A stretch of DNA of 64,000 bases from Acytostelium subglobosum LB1 (lineage: Eukaryota; Evosea; Eumycetozoa; Acytosteliales; Acytosteliaceae), in NCBI RefSeq assembly GCF_000787575.1, contig NW_012236509.1, positions 340,540 to 404,539 on the forward strand, read 5' to 3'. The position numbers and the translations under genes were made by a program. This document shows, piece by piece, positions 1 to 13,464 of the stretch. The notes under the pieces are model-generated. The model searched no databases, had not been told where the DNA came from, and saw nothing but the letters and a program-made list of their open reading frames with translations. Position 1 is the first letter of the stretch. Each line of letters starts with the position of its first letter.

Positions 1-3000
1 CATGTTCCAACAAAGGTATGTTTGATTGATTAAGTGATTGATTGAGTGTCCCACGACTAACTCCCCCCTTCATCAATCAAAGATGGTCCAGACTCAGACT
101 CAGGTGATCGAATCAGTCCCACGTCAATACCTTATTCCATTCTCTGGAAACTCAAAGGTGTCTGTGGACAAGTACATTGAGTCAATGCGATTGGATGTTG
201 ACCTTCAGGCAAAGGTACCATTTGATCAATTCGTCCGCCATCAGATCGAATCAAAGTCACACTTCCCATCAAATAGAAGAGTGTTGGTGGCCCAGTCGTG
301 GGAGCAGCTTAGTGATCAATCGACACCAATGCAGCAGTTCAGCGCATCGTCCACACCCTCAACATTGGCATCATTCAGTCGCAAACAATCACATCCTATT
401 GTGTTTGTATTCTGTGGTCAAGGACCACAATGGACTGGTATGGGACTGGAGTTGTACAACAACAGTCCAGTGTTCAAGGCTGCAGTTGATCAATGTGACT
501 CCATGATGGCCAAGCACTTCCACTACTCCATTCTCAACACGATCAGGACGCTGCCGGACGACCGCGCTGCCGACATCCATCACCCCATCCTCGCGCAGCC
601 ATCGATCTTCCTTATCCAAGTCGGTCTGGTCGCCCTCTACAATCACTGGGGCATTCGCCCATCGATTGTAGTTGGACACAGCTTTGGCGAGGTCACCGCA
701 GCTCTATGCGCCAACTTCATCAGCCTCGAGACTGCATGTATGATCGTGTATCATCGCGCCACACTCCAGAACTCAACAATTGGCAGTGGCAGGATGTTGT
801 CCGTGGGCATTGGCGAGGTGGCCTACAACAAGGACTACTCGGCGCGCTACCCCACACTGGAGATTGCATGCTACAACTCGCCCGACTCAATCGTACTCAC
901 TGGAGATGAGGCAGACCTCATGGCCATCACACAAGAGCTCAAGGCCCAGAGTGTGTTTGCCATCATGCTCACCACCCCCTGCTCATTCCACTCGTCCAAG
1001 CAAGAGTCCATTCGTCAAAAAGTGATGGAGACTGCTGATCTCCAAGAAATCAACTACATGGACAATGATGAGAATGGTGCAGTCTACTTCTCGACGGTCA
1101 CTGGCGAGGTCATGACCAACAAGCAGGACTACAATGTCAAGTACATCTTTGACAACTTGCGCGAACCAGTACACTTCAACAAGGCCATCACAAACATCTA
1201 TGCTCACATCGCCGAGAATAAGTTGGGCACGTCACCAGTCTTCTTGGAGATTGCACCACATCCAACTCTGGCATTCTACATCAAGAAGGCAGTCCCAGTC
1301 CCAAGCGCATTCAACAACATCAAGTTCAACCCATTGGTCGTATCATCACTTCATCGCAAGGATGGCGATGTAGAGACACTCCACAAAACCCTCACAAGCG
1401 TATACTTCCATGGTGTGGACATCGACTTCTCATGCCAACTCAAAGTGGCCGCAACATCAAACTGGCAAGAGACCACCTCGTGCATACCAGGCTACCAGTG
1501 GGACGCCAATCAATATTGGACCGAGCCTTTGAGATCCAAGAAGACTCGTCTGGAAGGCCCAACCAACAATCATTTAGGTCATCGCATTCAATCATCCAAC
1601 GCAGGAGGCATATCATATCTCGCGTTGATCGATGTCGCCAAGCGTCCATTCGCATTCCTCAAGGGACACAAGATCAAGGGTCAGTCCCTGTTCCCAGGCA
1701 CTGGATACGTGGACAACATCCTGCGCGCATTCCGCGACCGCGATGTATACATCCACTCGTTGGACTTCAAGTACCCATTCTTCCTCAAAGAGGGCACATT
1801 CAATCATCTGCAGACCAACTTCATAGAGTTGGACAACAAGTCCGTGTTCCGTGTCGAGTTCCTTATCCGCGAGAATCACAACACTGAGGAATGGACACGA
1901 TCAGCACTTGGCCGCATCTCTGTCCACCAGCCCATGCAACCGCACCAGGTGCCCAAGGTCAACGTGGCCGCCCTGCGCGCTAAATGCAACTTGGCCACAC
2001 TCACACACGAGCAAGTCTACCAGAAGATCCGTCCATCGGGCATCGAGTTTGGCGAGTCATTCAGCCGTATGAAGTCAGCGGCCATGGGCAAGGACTGCTG
2101 CCTGTCCACCATCATGGTCAACCCACCAGTGTCTGAGTATGATGTGGACACATTCTTCAACACACCAATCTTGGACAGCTGTGCCCAGGGTCTGATCGCG
2201 CTGATCAACCCAACCGAGCTGGTATTCGAAGGTGTCTCGGGCATGAAGGTGTACAACTGCAACCTGCCCAAGACCAGACCGGAGCACATCTACGTGTTTG
2301 TGCGCCTGCTCACCAACTCTGGCAACACATGCACTGGTGATTGTCAAGTGTTCCTAGAGGATGGCACACTCTTGATGCAAGGTGAGCGCATGGTATGTCA
2401 CTACCTCAAGCGCACCAAGGATATTGTTCCAAAGAACCCATCAAAGTACTTGTTCCAGCAACAATGGCAGCCAAAGGAGTTGTCGCGTATGGTCACTGGC
2501 ACCACTGGAGCTTCCGTCTCACAGCTGCTGGGCGATACATTGGCCTCAGTTTCCAAGACTTCATCATCACCATGTATATTCAAGATACTGGATCTCACAG
2601 ACCAGACTCAACAAATCGAGTTGTTGGAGACTGCCCACCAATCAATCAAACTCAATCAATCAATCAGCATTGAGTATTCAATCCCCACGATTGATGGTCA
2701 GCCTCTTGACCTCGGCCTGTCCACGATCCAGGAGAGTGAGACATTCAAGATCAAGTTCAGGACTGCCATCAACCATGAAGTCGACCTCACCCCTCAAGGA
2801 TACCTCCCAGCCAGCTTCGACCTGATCATCACAAACAACCAACTTGTTGATCAAGACCTGTCCACACTCCTCACGCCCAGTGGACAACTCGTTACCATCA
2901 CGCCCAACCTCAAGATTACCCAACGACCAAGGATTGATCAGTTGCCCGCGGTCAAGGATGTCGACAGGATTGTGTTTGTGATAGCTTGCTCGGACAACCC

Positions 3001-5788
3001 TGCGGTCAAGGAGCTGGAGTGCCACTTCACAGAGCAAGGCCTGCTCAGCTCAAACAAGATCGAAGTGTTCAAGTCATGCCACTTCATCGATGAGGCCACA
3101 GCAACATTGTCCGAACAACAATTGATCAAGTTCATTGGAGGTGGTGGCGAAGACTCCCAAGCACCATCCAAATGCTCAATCATATTCCTGGCGGGATTGG
3201 AACCACTTGGCTCGGACAACTACCTCAAGAGGACAATGGAGTACGTCCGAATCAATCAAATATTGTTGCGCAACAGAGTGACCAACACCAACGTCGTGCT
3301 CACTACGATGGGCACACAAGATCAGTCGAGCAACTACTTTAACTCATCATTGGTTGGCATCTTTAGATACTTCCTCGAGTTCCAAGATTCATTCTCATCA
3401 GTCTTTGTCGACTTGACCGAGTCCGCTGAACAGCCCTCGCTTGCCCTTGCAAAGCGCGTCACTCTGGACTACCTCCTCCAACTCTCCCGCTTCGACCAGC
3501 TCAATGAGCGCGAGTACTCGCTCAGATTGGACACCAACAACCTGGTTGTGCCATACATCTGCAAGATCATTCCAAAGTTGGTCGCCAGTTGCTCTGCTCC
3601 AGACCGTGGTGAGGCCGACCAAGCATTGTACAGCAAGTTGAACAAACAACTCGAGTTGGAGTTCAGACCAAGGATGCAGGTGGCCAATGGACAGGTCGAG
3701 GTCAAGGTGATGGCTTCTGGTGTCCGCTCCAAGGACCGCTTGTTCGCCGATCCCAACGTCAGCCAAGACCTCATGCTCTCGGGACATGTCTACGATCCAC
3801 CCTTTGGCTTTGAGTTCTCGGGCGTGATCACATCAACCTCATCAACATGCTCAAGGTTCAAGGTTGGTGATGAAGTCCTTGGTCTGGGCTTCGCCTCACT
3901 GGCATCTCATGTCGTGGTCAATGAAGAGTGGATCGTGGCTAAACCCAGGAACCTCACATTCGCACAAGCTGCATCATTCCCTGTGGACTACCTCACATCG
4001 TACATTGCAACATATGTCCAAGGCTACCTTGATGGTGACGACAGCGTGCTGATCATCGCCAATGATGATGTGAATGCAAGTGTTGGCCGAGCCACTCTCA
4101 ACCTGCTCCAACAGTCCAAGCACACTGGCAAAGTGTACATAACATGTAGCACACAACAACATGCTCAATCACTCAAGCATCAATATGGGGCGATGTTGAC
4201 CGATGTATTTGTTTGTGATCAAGATAAATCGCAACAACATAATATTGCTGGAACATACTCTGATGTGATATCTGCACGCGGTGGCGTCAACTTGGTCATC
4301 AACACAGGCAGTGGCAGTGGATCATCACTCAAGTCAACATTCGATTGTTTGGGTCAATGTGGACGCATCATTGATCTGTCCACCAGCAACTCAGTCGACA
4401 ATGACAACATTAGTTGCAAGCAGTTCCAGCAACCACATGGCTACACAAGCTTCAATCTCGAGCAGTTGGCTATCAACAAACCCAAACTCATCCAGAGGTA
4501 CCTCGGCCAGCTGACCCGCATGTTTGAGCAACAACAACTATCCATTGATAGCACACAGCTGCCCATCACTGTGTTCCCTGTCAGCGACATCAAGTTGGCA
4601 TTCCAACCAATCAATGGACAAATGGGCAAGGTCGTGGTCGACTTCTCCACCTCCAGCACCAACACCACCTCCTCGAACTACACACGTATGATGGACAGCA
4701 TGCAAGGACTGCACAACATTGGCGAGACATTGTTGATCACTGGCCAGACAGGTATCGCAATCGTTATATTGAGATGGATATTGGACAACAAGCCAAAGAT
4801 GTTACGTGATGTGATTGTACTGTCACGATCAAGCCTAAAGTGGGAGTTGGAGTACATGATCAACAGCAACCTGGCAGCCAACGCTGGAATCAACATTCAT
4901 TACCGATCAGTGGACATCTCAGACATTTCCGCAACACGATCAATAATTCAACAACTCTACATCGCACATCCATTGATGGCCAAGGTCAGCTCAGTCATCC
5001 ACTTTGCCGCCATGTACAACTACTCCGAGGTACAGAGCATCAGCAAGGACAGTCTGGCAATGACCCATCAACCCAAGGCAGTCGGCGCTCACAACCTGCA
5101 CACACTCTCACTCGAGTTCAAATGGGACTTGAAGAACTTTATCCTGTTCTCCTCGATCTTTGGCGTCATCGGATCATCCAATCAATCATCGTACGTGTCG
5201 TCCAACGCTGTGATGGACGGTCTTGCTCGCCATCGCCGTGCCCAAGGCCTGGCCGCAATATCTGTCAACTGGGGCGCACTCGATGGTGGTGGCGAGGTCG
5301 TCAACAACCCCGCCGTGTCCAAGTTCCTCAGATCAATTGGCTTTGACCTGCTGTCCGTGTCCAACATACTTGGAGGCATGCAGATGTTCCTCAACAACCG
5401 CATGTCCCTGCCACAGGTGATGCTGGGACCACTCAACTTCAAGCCAATGTTCCAGATGTATCCACACATGAGGATAGTGATGGAGTACCTGAGCAAGGTT
5501 GAGGATATCATACAATCATCCAAGGGACTATCGCTCAGTTGTAGCGAAGACGGTGCCAATGGCATCTTTGACATGATCTCAAAAAAGGTCACCGATCTAC
5601 TCTCCATGGACAAGTTGGACAACAATGTATCCCTTAAGGACTATGGAGTAGACTCACTCCTAACAGTTCAACTCAAGAATTGGATCCAGCGTGAATTCAA
5701 AGTCAACTCATTCTCCACGCAACAAATAGCATCCAGCTCTATCAATTCACTCGTCCAGAGTATCGAGTCAGCACAATCACAACAATAA
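1..5788 (+). CDS. Type I reducing polyketide synthase, 3' part (AT-DH-psi-ER-KR-ACP)
   Basis: Partial gene running in from the left edge. Positions 1-15 are the tail of an exon, 16-82 an intron (GTATGT donor, CTAAC branch site, AAG acceptor), and 83-5788 the last exon (about 1901 residues). The domains in order are: KS-AT linker; acyltransferase with CGQGPQW and active-site GHSFGE (about residue 212 counting from position 38); dehydratase with HxxxGxxxxP (HKIKGQSLFP, about 543) and DSCAQ; a long poorly conserved middle part; enoyl reductase (about 1220-1535); ketoreductase with TGQTGI and catalytic SSY/N (about 1560-1790); and a carrier protein with DYGVDSL, whose Ser takes phosphopantetheine. 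No thioesterase is seen. The ketosynthase must lie upstream of the window. The enoyl reductase nucleotide loop lacks the usual glycine run. Product unknown. Confidence 0.95.
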
Positions 5789-6088
5789 TGTTTAATGAAT
5801 AATAAATAAATAAGTCAATCATTTAAAGTCATCATCTACTCCTTTATTGATCACACCAATCTAAAATTATTACTAAAAATGGTAATCTGATTGACCCTCC
5901 ATTATACAAAACATTATGGTATATATTAATTAATTCCAAAAGTAGTAATGAAAGAATAAACAATGTCCACAACAATATTAATACTTTAATCAATTTATTA
6001 GACAAATTATTTGTTCATAACTCATCATCCTACCTCATAATCCCTGATTCTCTTAAATAAAGTTCATACAAATAATTATAATTCTATA
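5789..6088. other. AT-rich spacer
   Basis: This holds the PKS 3' end (TAATGAATAATAAATAAATAA, a likely polyadenylation region) and the AT-rich promoter side of the next gene. No coding frame or structured RNA is seen. Confidence 0.6.
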
Positions 6089-6640
6089 ATGTATTTAGAT
6101 CATAAACTTAAAGTTGATCAATATTGGTATCAGAATCAGATTATTAATACTTTTAAAAGACTAAAGTTCCCTCTTCCAGAATGTCATGGGGAAGAACTGA
6201 TATTTTACAGAATGATGAAGCTGTTGGAACTAAAGAAAATAATAGTTGTAATTGATATCAATCACAATGGTGTAATGGCAAGAATTGATGAACAATCAGA
6301 ATCACCTAGATCACAATATTCCAATATAATCCAACAGTTTGATCATATATTCGATATGGCTGGTGCCTATCGGCTCCTACCTGGATGGTACACATGTTGG
6401 GTGTTTCCAAATGAAGACCGTCTAAACACATTCTACAACTTAATCAAGAGTAATCAATATTCTTGGCTACAGCATCAGAAGAACAAAACAGACTTTGCCA
6501 ACATGATTGTGATGTTCCCCAATGGAGCGGATCAATTTAGAGACCTAACAACATTCAATGGAGGGAGAATAACAAATAATTCCCCAAAAGGAAAAATAGA
6601 GATAGAGATATTACCTTTTTTAGATACTGAGATTGATTGA
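6089..6640 (+). CDS. Unknown protein, 183 aa
   Basis: Single-exon frame starting at the first ATG after an AT-rich leader. I do not recognise the family. The protein is hydrophilic, has no signal peptide or membrane segment, and is rich in Asn, Ile and Gln. An aromatic central stretch (YRLLPGWYTCWVFPNEDR, about residues 92-109) looks like the conserved core of a folded domain. Its base use is more AT-rich than that of its neighbours, which suggests a weakly expressed or recently evolved gene. It converges on the minus-strand gene at 6702 with only about 60 bases between the stops. Confidence 0.6.
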   Translation: MYLDHKLKVDQYWYQNQIINTFKRLKFPLPECHGEELIFYRMMKLLELKKIIVVIDINHNGVMARIDEQSESPRSQYSNIIQQFDHIFDMAGAYRLLPGWYTCWVFPNEDRLNTFYNLIKSNQYSWLQHQKNKTDFANMIVMFPNGADQFRDLTTFNGGRITNNSPKGKIEIEILPFLDTEID

Positions 6641-6701
6641 TTGGATTGATTGGATTTGCTTTTTGGAATAAACTTGAGGAGGAGTTGGAAGAGATACCCA
6701 T

Positions 6702-7480
6702 CTATTCTTGGTGGAATAGAAGTTGTCTGTAACATGTGATGATGTTCTTGGGGTCTCCGTTCCTGGCAAAGATAAATGCTGTGCCTGGCACTGGTCGGTG
6801 GAGGAGAGTAGATTTGAGTTGTCTCTCCATTGACTTGGAGCAATGACGGCCAAAGTATATGGTCATAACAACATAGACAATGTCATCGTCTGGAACAATA
6901 TGGAAATGAGTAAAGCTCCTCCTATTGTTTCTAAAGCGATTGTTGTTTTTGTTGTTGTGATTGACGTTCTTGTTGATGTTGTGGAATGTATTACAGATAT
7001 TGTTGATGTCGAGATCCTTCCAGGGTATCTCAACTAGCTCACCAACATCATTTGGATCAATATCCATCTGTTGTTGCTCCTCCATCATATCTGGGCTGGC
7101 CTCAGGATGTTGATAGACAACAAACACCAGATTGTTCCTCTTCTCAAGAGTGAATGTAGAGGTACTGGCACCAGCAAATGACTCTGGTATACGTATATTG
7201 GCAGGATGAATGAGATGGATTGCCCTATTAATAATGATATTAGTATGGGTATTCATAAAGAGAGGAGGGAGACATACTGTTTGTGTTCATAATGAACTGT
7301 ACCCTCTGAGAGTTCACCATCCAATGTCTTGGCCAACCTTCTGAGCTCGGTCATGTCCTCTGGAGCAAGGTAGGCATAGGAGAGATGTACTGGACCTTCA
7401 TATTGTTTGGTCTGAGAGTTGATAAGCATAGGATGTGTTGGAAATCCTTGAACTTTGCAAGTATATTGAAGATTGGACAT
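6702..7480 (-). CDS. Unknown protein, 241 aa, two exons
   Basis: Exons are 7480-7278 and 7224-6702, joined across a 53-base intron (GTATGT...TAG), which keeps the frame (HKQ|AIHLIHP). The ATG at 7480 is the first one in frame; the frame stays open upstream to 7570 but without an ATG. The protein begins MSNLQYTCKVQGFPTHPML and carries an Asn-rich low-complexity insert (about 140-160). A C-terminal part (DDDIVYVVMTIYFGRH, then VPGTAFIFARNGDPKN) looks folded. I recognise no family and see no membrane segment. Confidence 0.65.
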
Positions 7481-8399
7481 GTTGTTGTGTATTATTATTC
7501 TTTGTTGTTGTTGTTTTAACAATGTTGAAGGTAGTGTAGTTGATTGGAATGATATGGAAAGAGACTGCACCTCTCACTTCACATTGTTAAGTAATGGATT
7601 CTCATTGAGGTCATAAGTTTACACAAAGTGGGACAGTCAATCAATTCGGCAGTCAGTCAAGTCGTTAATGTGTGTGTGGTGTGTGAGTGTTTGTGTGATT
7701 GATTGACAGAGGTATTTGAAGAAGGCTTAATCGGGGCAGTGTGATTGATTGACTGCCTGACAAGTCCATATCAGTTGTCAACAATCATTTAAGGGTAGGT
7801 GTGTTGTGTGTATATGTGTATTCATCCATTCATTCATCCATTCATTCGGATAGCTCTAACAACTTGATTAGGATGAATGTATTGGATTGCAATTAGTTTT
7901 GTTGATGATGAAGAATGTTAATGATTATGATCCACATTGTTATTGTTGTAGTAGTTGCTGAGAGGAGGTACTATGCCTTGTGAACTAATAAGTCAAAGAC
8001 AAGTCAAACAACAAGGCTGATAGATATGTTTGAATGGAATTCGCCGAGCTCCCTTGGTTACACTGAACAATTTTATTTGAATCGACGACGACGCTACTTT
8101 CTGTCTTTATGATGATGTTTGAGTGTTGGTCGCATCCAATTTGAATCCAAAAGGTTACCAAATACACACTCTCCAAACACACACTTCCAACAACATCTAA
8201 TCTGCTGACCCTGGGTGGTGTCTCTCCTTCATTCATTCATTCTTTCTTTCATTCACTAATCATTCACTCAATCATTCAGAGTAACTTATATAACCTTTAT
8301 TTATATATATACATATACTTTACTATACTATACAAGTCTGATTAGCAATATACTCAAACACAAACACACTCATTCATTGCATAATCAGTAGTTGTGGCG
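7481..8399. promoter_or_regulatory. Divergent promoter region
   Basis: Spacer between the minus-strand unknown gene and the DENN gene. It carries CATT/CATTC simple repeats (7822-7852, 8229-8278). A TATA-rich block at about 8296-8335, ending about 65 bases before the DENN start codon, is a plausible core promoter. The small minus-strand frame at 7985-8236 has no family features and I do not call it. Confidence 0.45.
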
Positions 8400-11300
8400 A
8401 TGATGGACAAGGATAGTAGTGATGTTGACGCTCAGATTCACTCATTGTCTGATCAGGTCAAAGATAGATGTACAGTGAATGATGATAAGCTTGAACATCA
8501 GAACAACAAGACGACTGGAAGCGGTGGTGATGTGCCTGATATCACTGCTGTAGACTTGGAGACTACAAAGATGACTGAAGATGATGATGATGAGACTGAT
8601 CAAACTGATCAGACGACTGATCATACTACTACTCATACACAAACGATTGAACCAAATGTTACAACCTCCTCTTCTTCTTCTTCAAATGTACATCCGCACA
8701 GTCTGGAGAATAGTGGCCTGTTGAGTAGGAGGAATGTTGATGACTTGCAGTTCGCCATGTTCAGGTCCACTCCCAATCTGAAGGAAGCGATGAATGGCTT
8801 CCATTCAATGGCAGACTTGAGGACAAGTAGCACCAGCCTCGATGTTACATCAGACAGCAACAACAACAACAATAGTACCAACAACAACAACACACTTGTT
8901 CAATCAATGTTCTCATTGATGAAGGAGACGACAGTAGTTGAATCGACGACTACTACTTCAACCTCAACCTCAACCTCAACCTCGACAACACATACATCCA
9001 CCTTAACATCAACAACATCAACATCAAACTTGGCGGAAACGATGTTGACACCGACAATGTCAACACCTTTAACAGTTACCCCGGCAATAGGAACACCCTC
9101 GACGATGGGAACACCAGTCCAACTATCACAATCACAATCATACAACCATTACAGCGACCATTCATACTCTTCGGAAAGCCCTACATTGGAGTCGATACGC
9201 GAGGAGACACGTGACTATAACGATACAGCAGGACCATTGGTTGGCGGCGTGCGTCCCAGTCGCGTCGGCCACCTCTTCGATCACTTCCTGGTCGTTGGTC
9301 TGCCATCCACACTCAATCTCACATGCACACGCGATGAGGAACGACAGCGACACAAGCCCGAGATACTCTATAGCTACCCGCCCGACACGCCACTGCCCAA
9401 CGACATGATCGCCCAGTTCTGCTTCCCCAACGGAGTCATCTCACGAAGCTCAATGCGCTCCGACAGCTCATCGTCGCTCAACTCTGTGGCCTTTTGCAAC
9501 CTCTCGCACCTACTCAACCCTGCGCACTCATTCGTCTTCCTGCTCAACACGCCATCCACACTCTACTATGGTGTGTGCATCACCAAAGAGGAAGAGTTAT
9601 GTACACTGCCCACATTCATACCCGCGCCTGAGAAGACGGCCAAGGATACCGAGGAGGCCGACACCACTGAGCAACGAAGAAAGTCATTCAGGAAGACATA
9701 CGATGTAAGTATCAATGCATCGTGCCGACATCTTGCAGTGTCCATACTGACTACATCATTAAATCAATCACTGGAACCATTCCGATCACCCAATCATACA
9801 TTCAATCACTGGATCATTCAATCAATGTAGTTCATCGCGCCAAGAGTATACTGCTTCCTCAGTCGATTCCCATTCTTCAATCTTCACTTCCAGATGCTCC
9901 ACTCGATATTGGAGCGCGAGAGAATGTTCATGTTGTTCTCAATGACACAGGCCAAGGACCCAAGCTGTAACATTGCCACAATGGACATTATCAATATGTA
10001 TTATCAAGTGAACATGGAGACCGTCAAGGACAAGATTCAGTTCAAGGTGCCTGGACAGGACTACAAGACCGACTTCCACTGTCCCCAGGGTGGCGAGGAT
10101 CGCATGATTGCCGATTGGTCACTGTTCACCATGTCCGAGTCAATGAGTCTGGAGGACATTGTAAATATATTCGCATGGGCCATGGTAGAACGATCTATCC
10201 TGGTCGTTTCCAAGGAATTAGGAAACATCTCAGCCTTCATGTATGTACCTTCATCTATGACACATCAATGTGGCGCCACTACTAACCTGTCCATGTCGTC
10301 GCCATCATTAGATTCTCATTCATAGCGTTGTTGAAGCCATATGTTTGGCAATGTTGTTTTATACCCATACTCCCAGATAGTCTGTTGGAGACACTCGATG
10401 CGCCATGTAAGTCCTCCTCTCAGGCACGCGACCCTTACCCCACCTAATGGTGCCATCCCCAAGCTAACCATCCCATCCTCCCTTCCCTCCATCCACCTAG
10501 TCCCCTTCTTTATTGGAATCAATGAGTTGCCACCAGAGATACTAAAGACAAAGAAGGATTATTTAATTGTAGATATAGATAGCAAGCGAGTGATCTATCC
10601 TGACAATCCGGTCCAGTTGCCTGGCGCCAAGAAACTGTAAGTTCGAAGCCTTCTGTACAAGGACCGACTCGATAGGTCCACCAACCCAGACTAACCAACT
10701 AACTCGCCATTCAAACAGTTTGGAAACACTTACCAATCACAGGAAAGAGACATTCAAGTTGCAGAACAAGATACCTTATGATCATCTGAAAAATAGACAC
10801 GTTCAGAACATCATAGCAACGTTCAATGAGTATCACAGTTGGCTGTCGGAACAGATCAGCAGTGGAGTAATCGCATGCATCAATACCAAGGGCACGACAG
10901 CCAATGCCACCAACAATGGCACGATCGATGCGCCCTCCTCCATCGAGTTGGTCAACAAGCAGAGCATCCACTTTTTGGAGGACCAGTTCAAGCAGGTGGC
11001 CGAGTGCCTGCCCGAGAGCTATCAGAAGTTCTTTGAGCAGTTCTTCCACACGCAGATGTTTGGCGTCAACGCCGTGCGCCTGATGCTGTCCATCCAGGAC
11101 CGCCACAAGACCAACATCAACCAGATCGAGCATCTCGAGTCGCTCATACAAATGGAGGAGAAGTCCAAGGAGGTGCTGATCGAGTACCAAAAGATGGCGT
11201 CGCGTGGCGGCGACAAGTCGGTGAACGTCGACCTCAGCACGCTCAAGCAGCAACTGCGCGACTCTGAGGGCGTCATCAACGAGCTGCGCGAGTCCAAGAA

Positions 11301-11706
11301 GAAGCTAGAACTCGAGGCCCTGGTCGTCAGCCCGAACAAGAACAACGGTACGCTCACGTCGTTCCTCGGTCTGTCAGAGATCAAGAAGAAGAAGCTCGAG
11401 TTTGGACACAGGCGCAGCAGATCAGTCAGCGACCAGGTCGAGAAGAACATCCTCAAGAAGTCCATGCGTCCGCCATCGTCCACCACCATCTTTGACATGA
11501 CCGGTCGTTCAGCGCTCACCAAGTCACAATACTCACCCCGATCATTCTCTCCATTGATGACAGACGTTAGTGAAAAAGATGAAACCGATACCAATGTAGT
11601 TGTTGGATCACCTCTGAGCAGCGATCACTCTGTAGACAGTGGTGACGAGGGTTCGTCTCCATCAACCCCAATCAAACATCAGCAACAGCCACAGTCGCAA
11701 CAATAG
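8400..11706 (+). CDS. DENN-domain protein (probable Rab GEF), 977 aa
   Basis: Five exons: 8400-9704, 9831-10240, 10312-10406, 10501-10636 and 10719-11706. All junctions keep frame, and introns 2-4 contain CTAAC branch sites. The first ATG is at 8400. The N-terminal third is low-complexity (Thr/Ser/Asn). It is followed by uDENN (FDHFLVVGLPSTLNL, then KPEILYSYPPDTPLP), by cDENN spread over exons 2-4 (YCFLSRFPFFNLHFQML; LLKPYVWQCCFIPILPDSLL; APFPFFIGINELPPEIL), and by a dDENN-like region with a basic/coiled tail. DENN proteins load GTP on Rab GTPases at membranes; the Rab partner cannot be read from sequence. The next gene, also from a Rab-regulator family, follows 236 bases downstream on the same strand. 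Confidence 0.9.
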
Positions 11707-11780
11707 TAGTTGGTACCAATATATACATCATCAGATGTTCCCAATAATGAATGTCCGTGACTATGTTCGTGTTAGTGTTC

Positions 11781-11827
11781 GAGGGCGAGGGTAAGGGTGA
11801 GGGCAAGAGAGGGCAAGGGTAAGGGTT
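11781..11827. repeat. Telomere-like GGGTAA/GGGCAA repeat
   Basis: Degenerate G-rich repeat of AGGGTAAGGG type in the short spacer between the DENN gene and the HPS4-like gene. It is one of eight such tracts in the window. Confidence 0.75.
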
Positions 11828-11942
11828 GTGGTTTGATTTGAATCAAAGGTTTCCCACGAAACTTGCTTTCCGAAATCAATCATTTGCAACATTGTTGTAT
11901 CACTATCTTATACATACATACTTATATACATATACATCAATC

Positions 11943-13464
11943 ATGTCAAACAACAGATCAAAGGCAAAGATTGAACAGGAGGAGGATGAGCCTAGACTCA
12001 CCCTGCCACACCAGGGCGTGCTGTTTGCGATTTATGATGAGTTCGACTCGGATGAGTCCAGTCAACAGGATGAAGCAACGATATATTACTATCCCGAAGA
12101 GAAGGATCAGGAGAGGAAGGCACTGTACGGTGGTGTGCTACTGGCGTTCATGGGCACACTGATCGATTTCTTCAACAGCAAGAGTCAGATCGACTACATG
12201 GTGTTGGAGCGACATACCATCGCCTACAAGATCGTCGGCCCCTATACAATGGGCCTGACCGCGTCCAACCTGATCCCGCCATCAACGATCAAGGCACACC
12301 TCGATCATCTCTACAACATGTTCTGCTTCCACTTCCGCAGCTTCCAAGATGTCAAGTCCAAAGAGAACAAGATACGCATGGAGCGCATCCTCAATCGAAT
12401 GATGCCCAAGTTCTCAACAGAGCTCTATCAGAACAGAATGCGATCATTCATGCCCATCCCCTATACTCCACTGCCTTCTGTAAGTTGTGATCACTCCATC
12501 ATTCAATCAATCATTCGCGAACATTGTACCAACATGCACACTCTCTCTCTTCCTCCTCCTCGCATAGGGATCGAACAAGACATTCTTCAAAGCATCAGAC
12601 TTGATACATAATATCATCTTCCCTGAACACTTGGGCGGCGCGCTATTCATCAAGAATCATGTACTGTACACAAACATCGAGTTGGACACGACTCGTCACA
12701 TCTTGGATTTGATCAATCGCGAGCGAGAAGAGAACAACTCCAACAGAACATACCCATACTCTGGCATCTGGGACGTCGACACGCTCACTGTATATATATC
12801 ACCGGCACACTATAACAAGCTGGCCACCTACAAGAGGGACTATACCAATTTGAACGTACCTCTGGTCCCAGACGCGCCACCACAGGCCGCGCAACAGCAG
12901 CAGCAACAGCAACAACAGCAAGACGATCATGAGCACGTGAAGGAGAAGCAGCCAGAGCCTTCGGCCAACTTTGTCCCAGTTGAGCTGCTACTGGTGTTCT
13001 GGCCGCAGGTCACGGTCGCAGTGCTGACTAACGAGTTGGGTCACCAAGCCAACAGATACCTCAACAAGATCATGGCGCGTCCAATCTCCTCGGTTGTCGA
13101 GTCACTCGAGAAGGACACGTTCAATCAGACGGGCCTCACGTCCAACACCACAATCTCGCCATCAGCCTTCCAGTATCACTTCCTGAGTCACAACACGCTG
13201 ACGGAGCAGGCAGTGAGCAGCGGCATGTCGACCGAGATCGAGGACATCTTCATTCACACGTGCTCCAACATCCACGACACGTTCAACGAGAATCCCAACA
13301 TCACGCAGATGTTCCTGAGGAATCAACAGAGCGAGATCTTCTGCAAGAAGCAATTCGGACACGAGATATACTACCAACCAAAGAACAGCAACCAATTCGT
13401 AGAGCAATGCGAGACCATCGTCCAAAAGAATCTTCGTGAGAATCACAACATCAACATCTTGTAG
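11943..13464 (+). CDS. Longin-domain protein of the HPS4/CCZ1 family, 477 aa
   Basis: Exons 11943-12479 and 12568-13464 (GTAAGT...TAG, frame kept). The N-terminus (GVLFAIYDEF, IYYYPEEKDQERKALYGG, then a strand/helix block around MVLERHTIAYKIVGPYTMGL) follows the first longin domain of HPS4/CCZ1 proteins. The middle HLDHLYNMFCFHF and the C-terminal domain (about 340-477) also fit HPS4. In animals HPS4 works with HPS1 (BLOC-3), and CCZ1 with MON1, as GEFs for Rab32/38 and Rab7; which branch this protein belongs to is not settled. There is a Gln tract near residue 290. Family assignment rests on remembered motif similarity only. Confidence 0.6.

Noticed and set aside
4735-4765. Degenerate ketoreductase glycine motif in the PKS
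   Set aside because: TGQTGI in place of TGGTGG appears to be the usual form in dictyostelid PKSs, and the catalytic Tyr is present, so it is not an anomaly.
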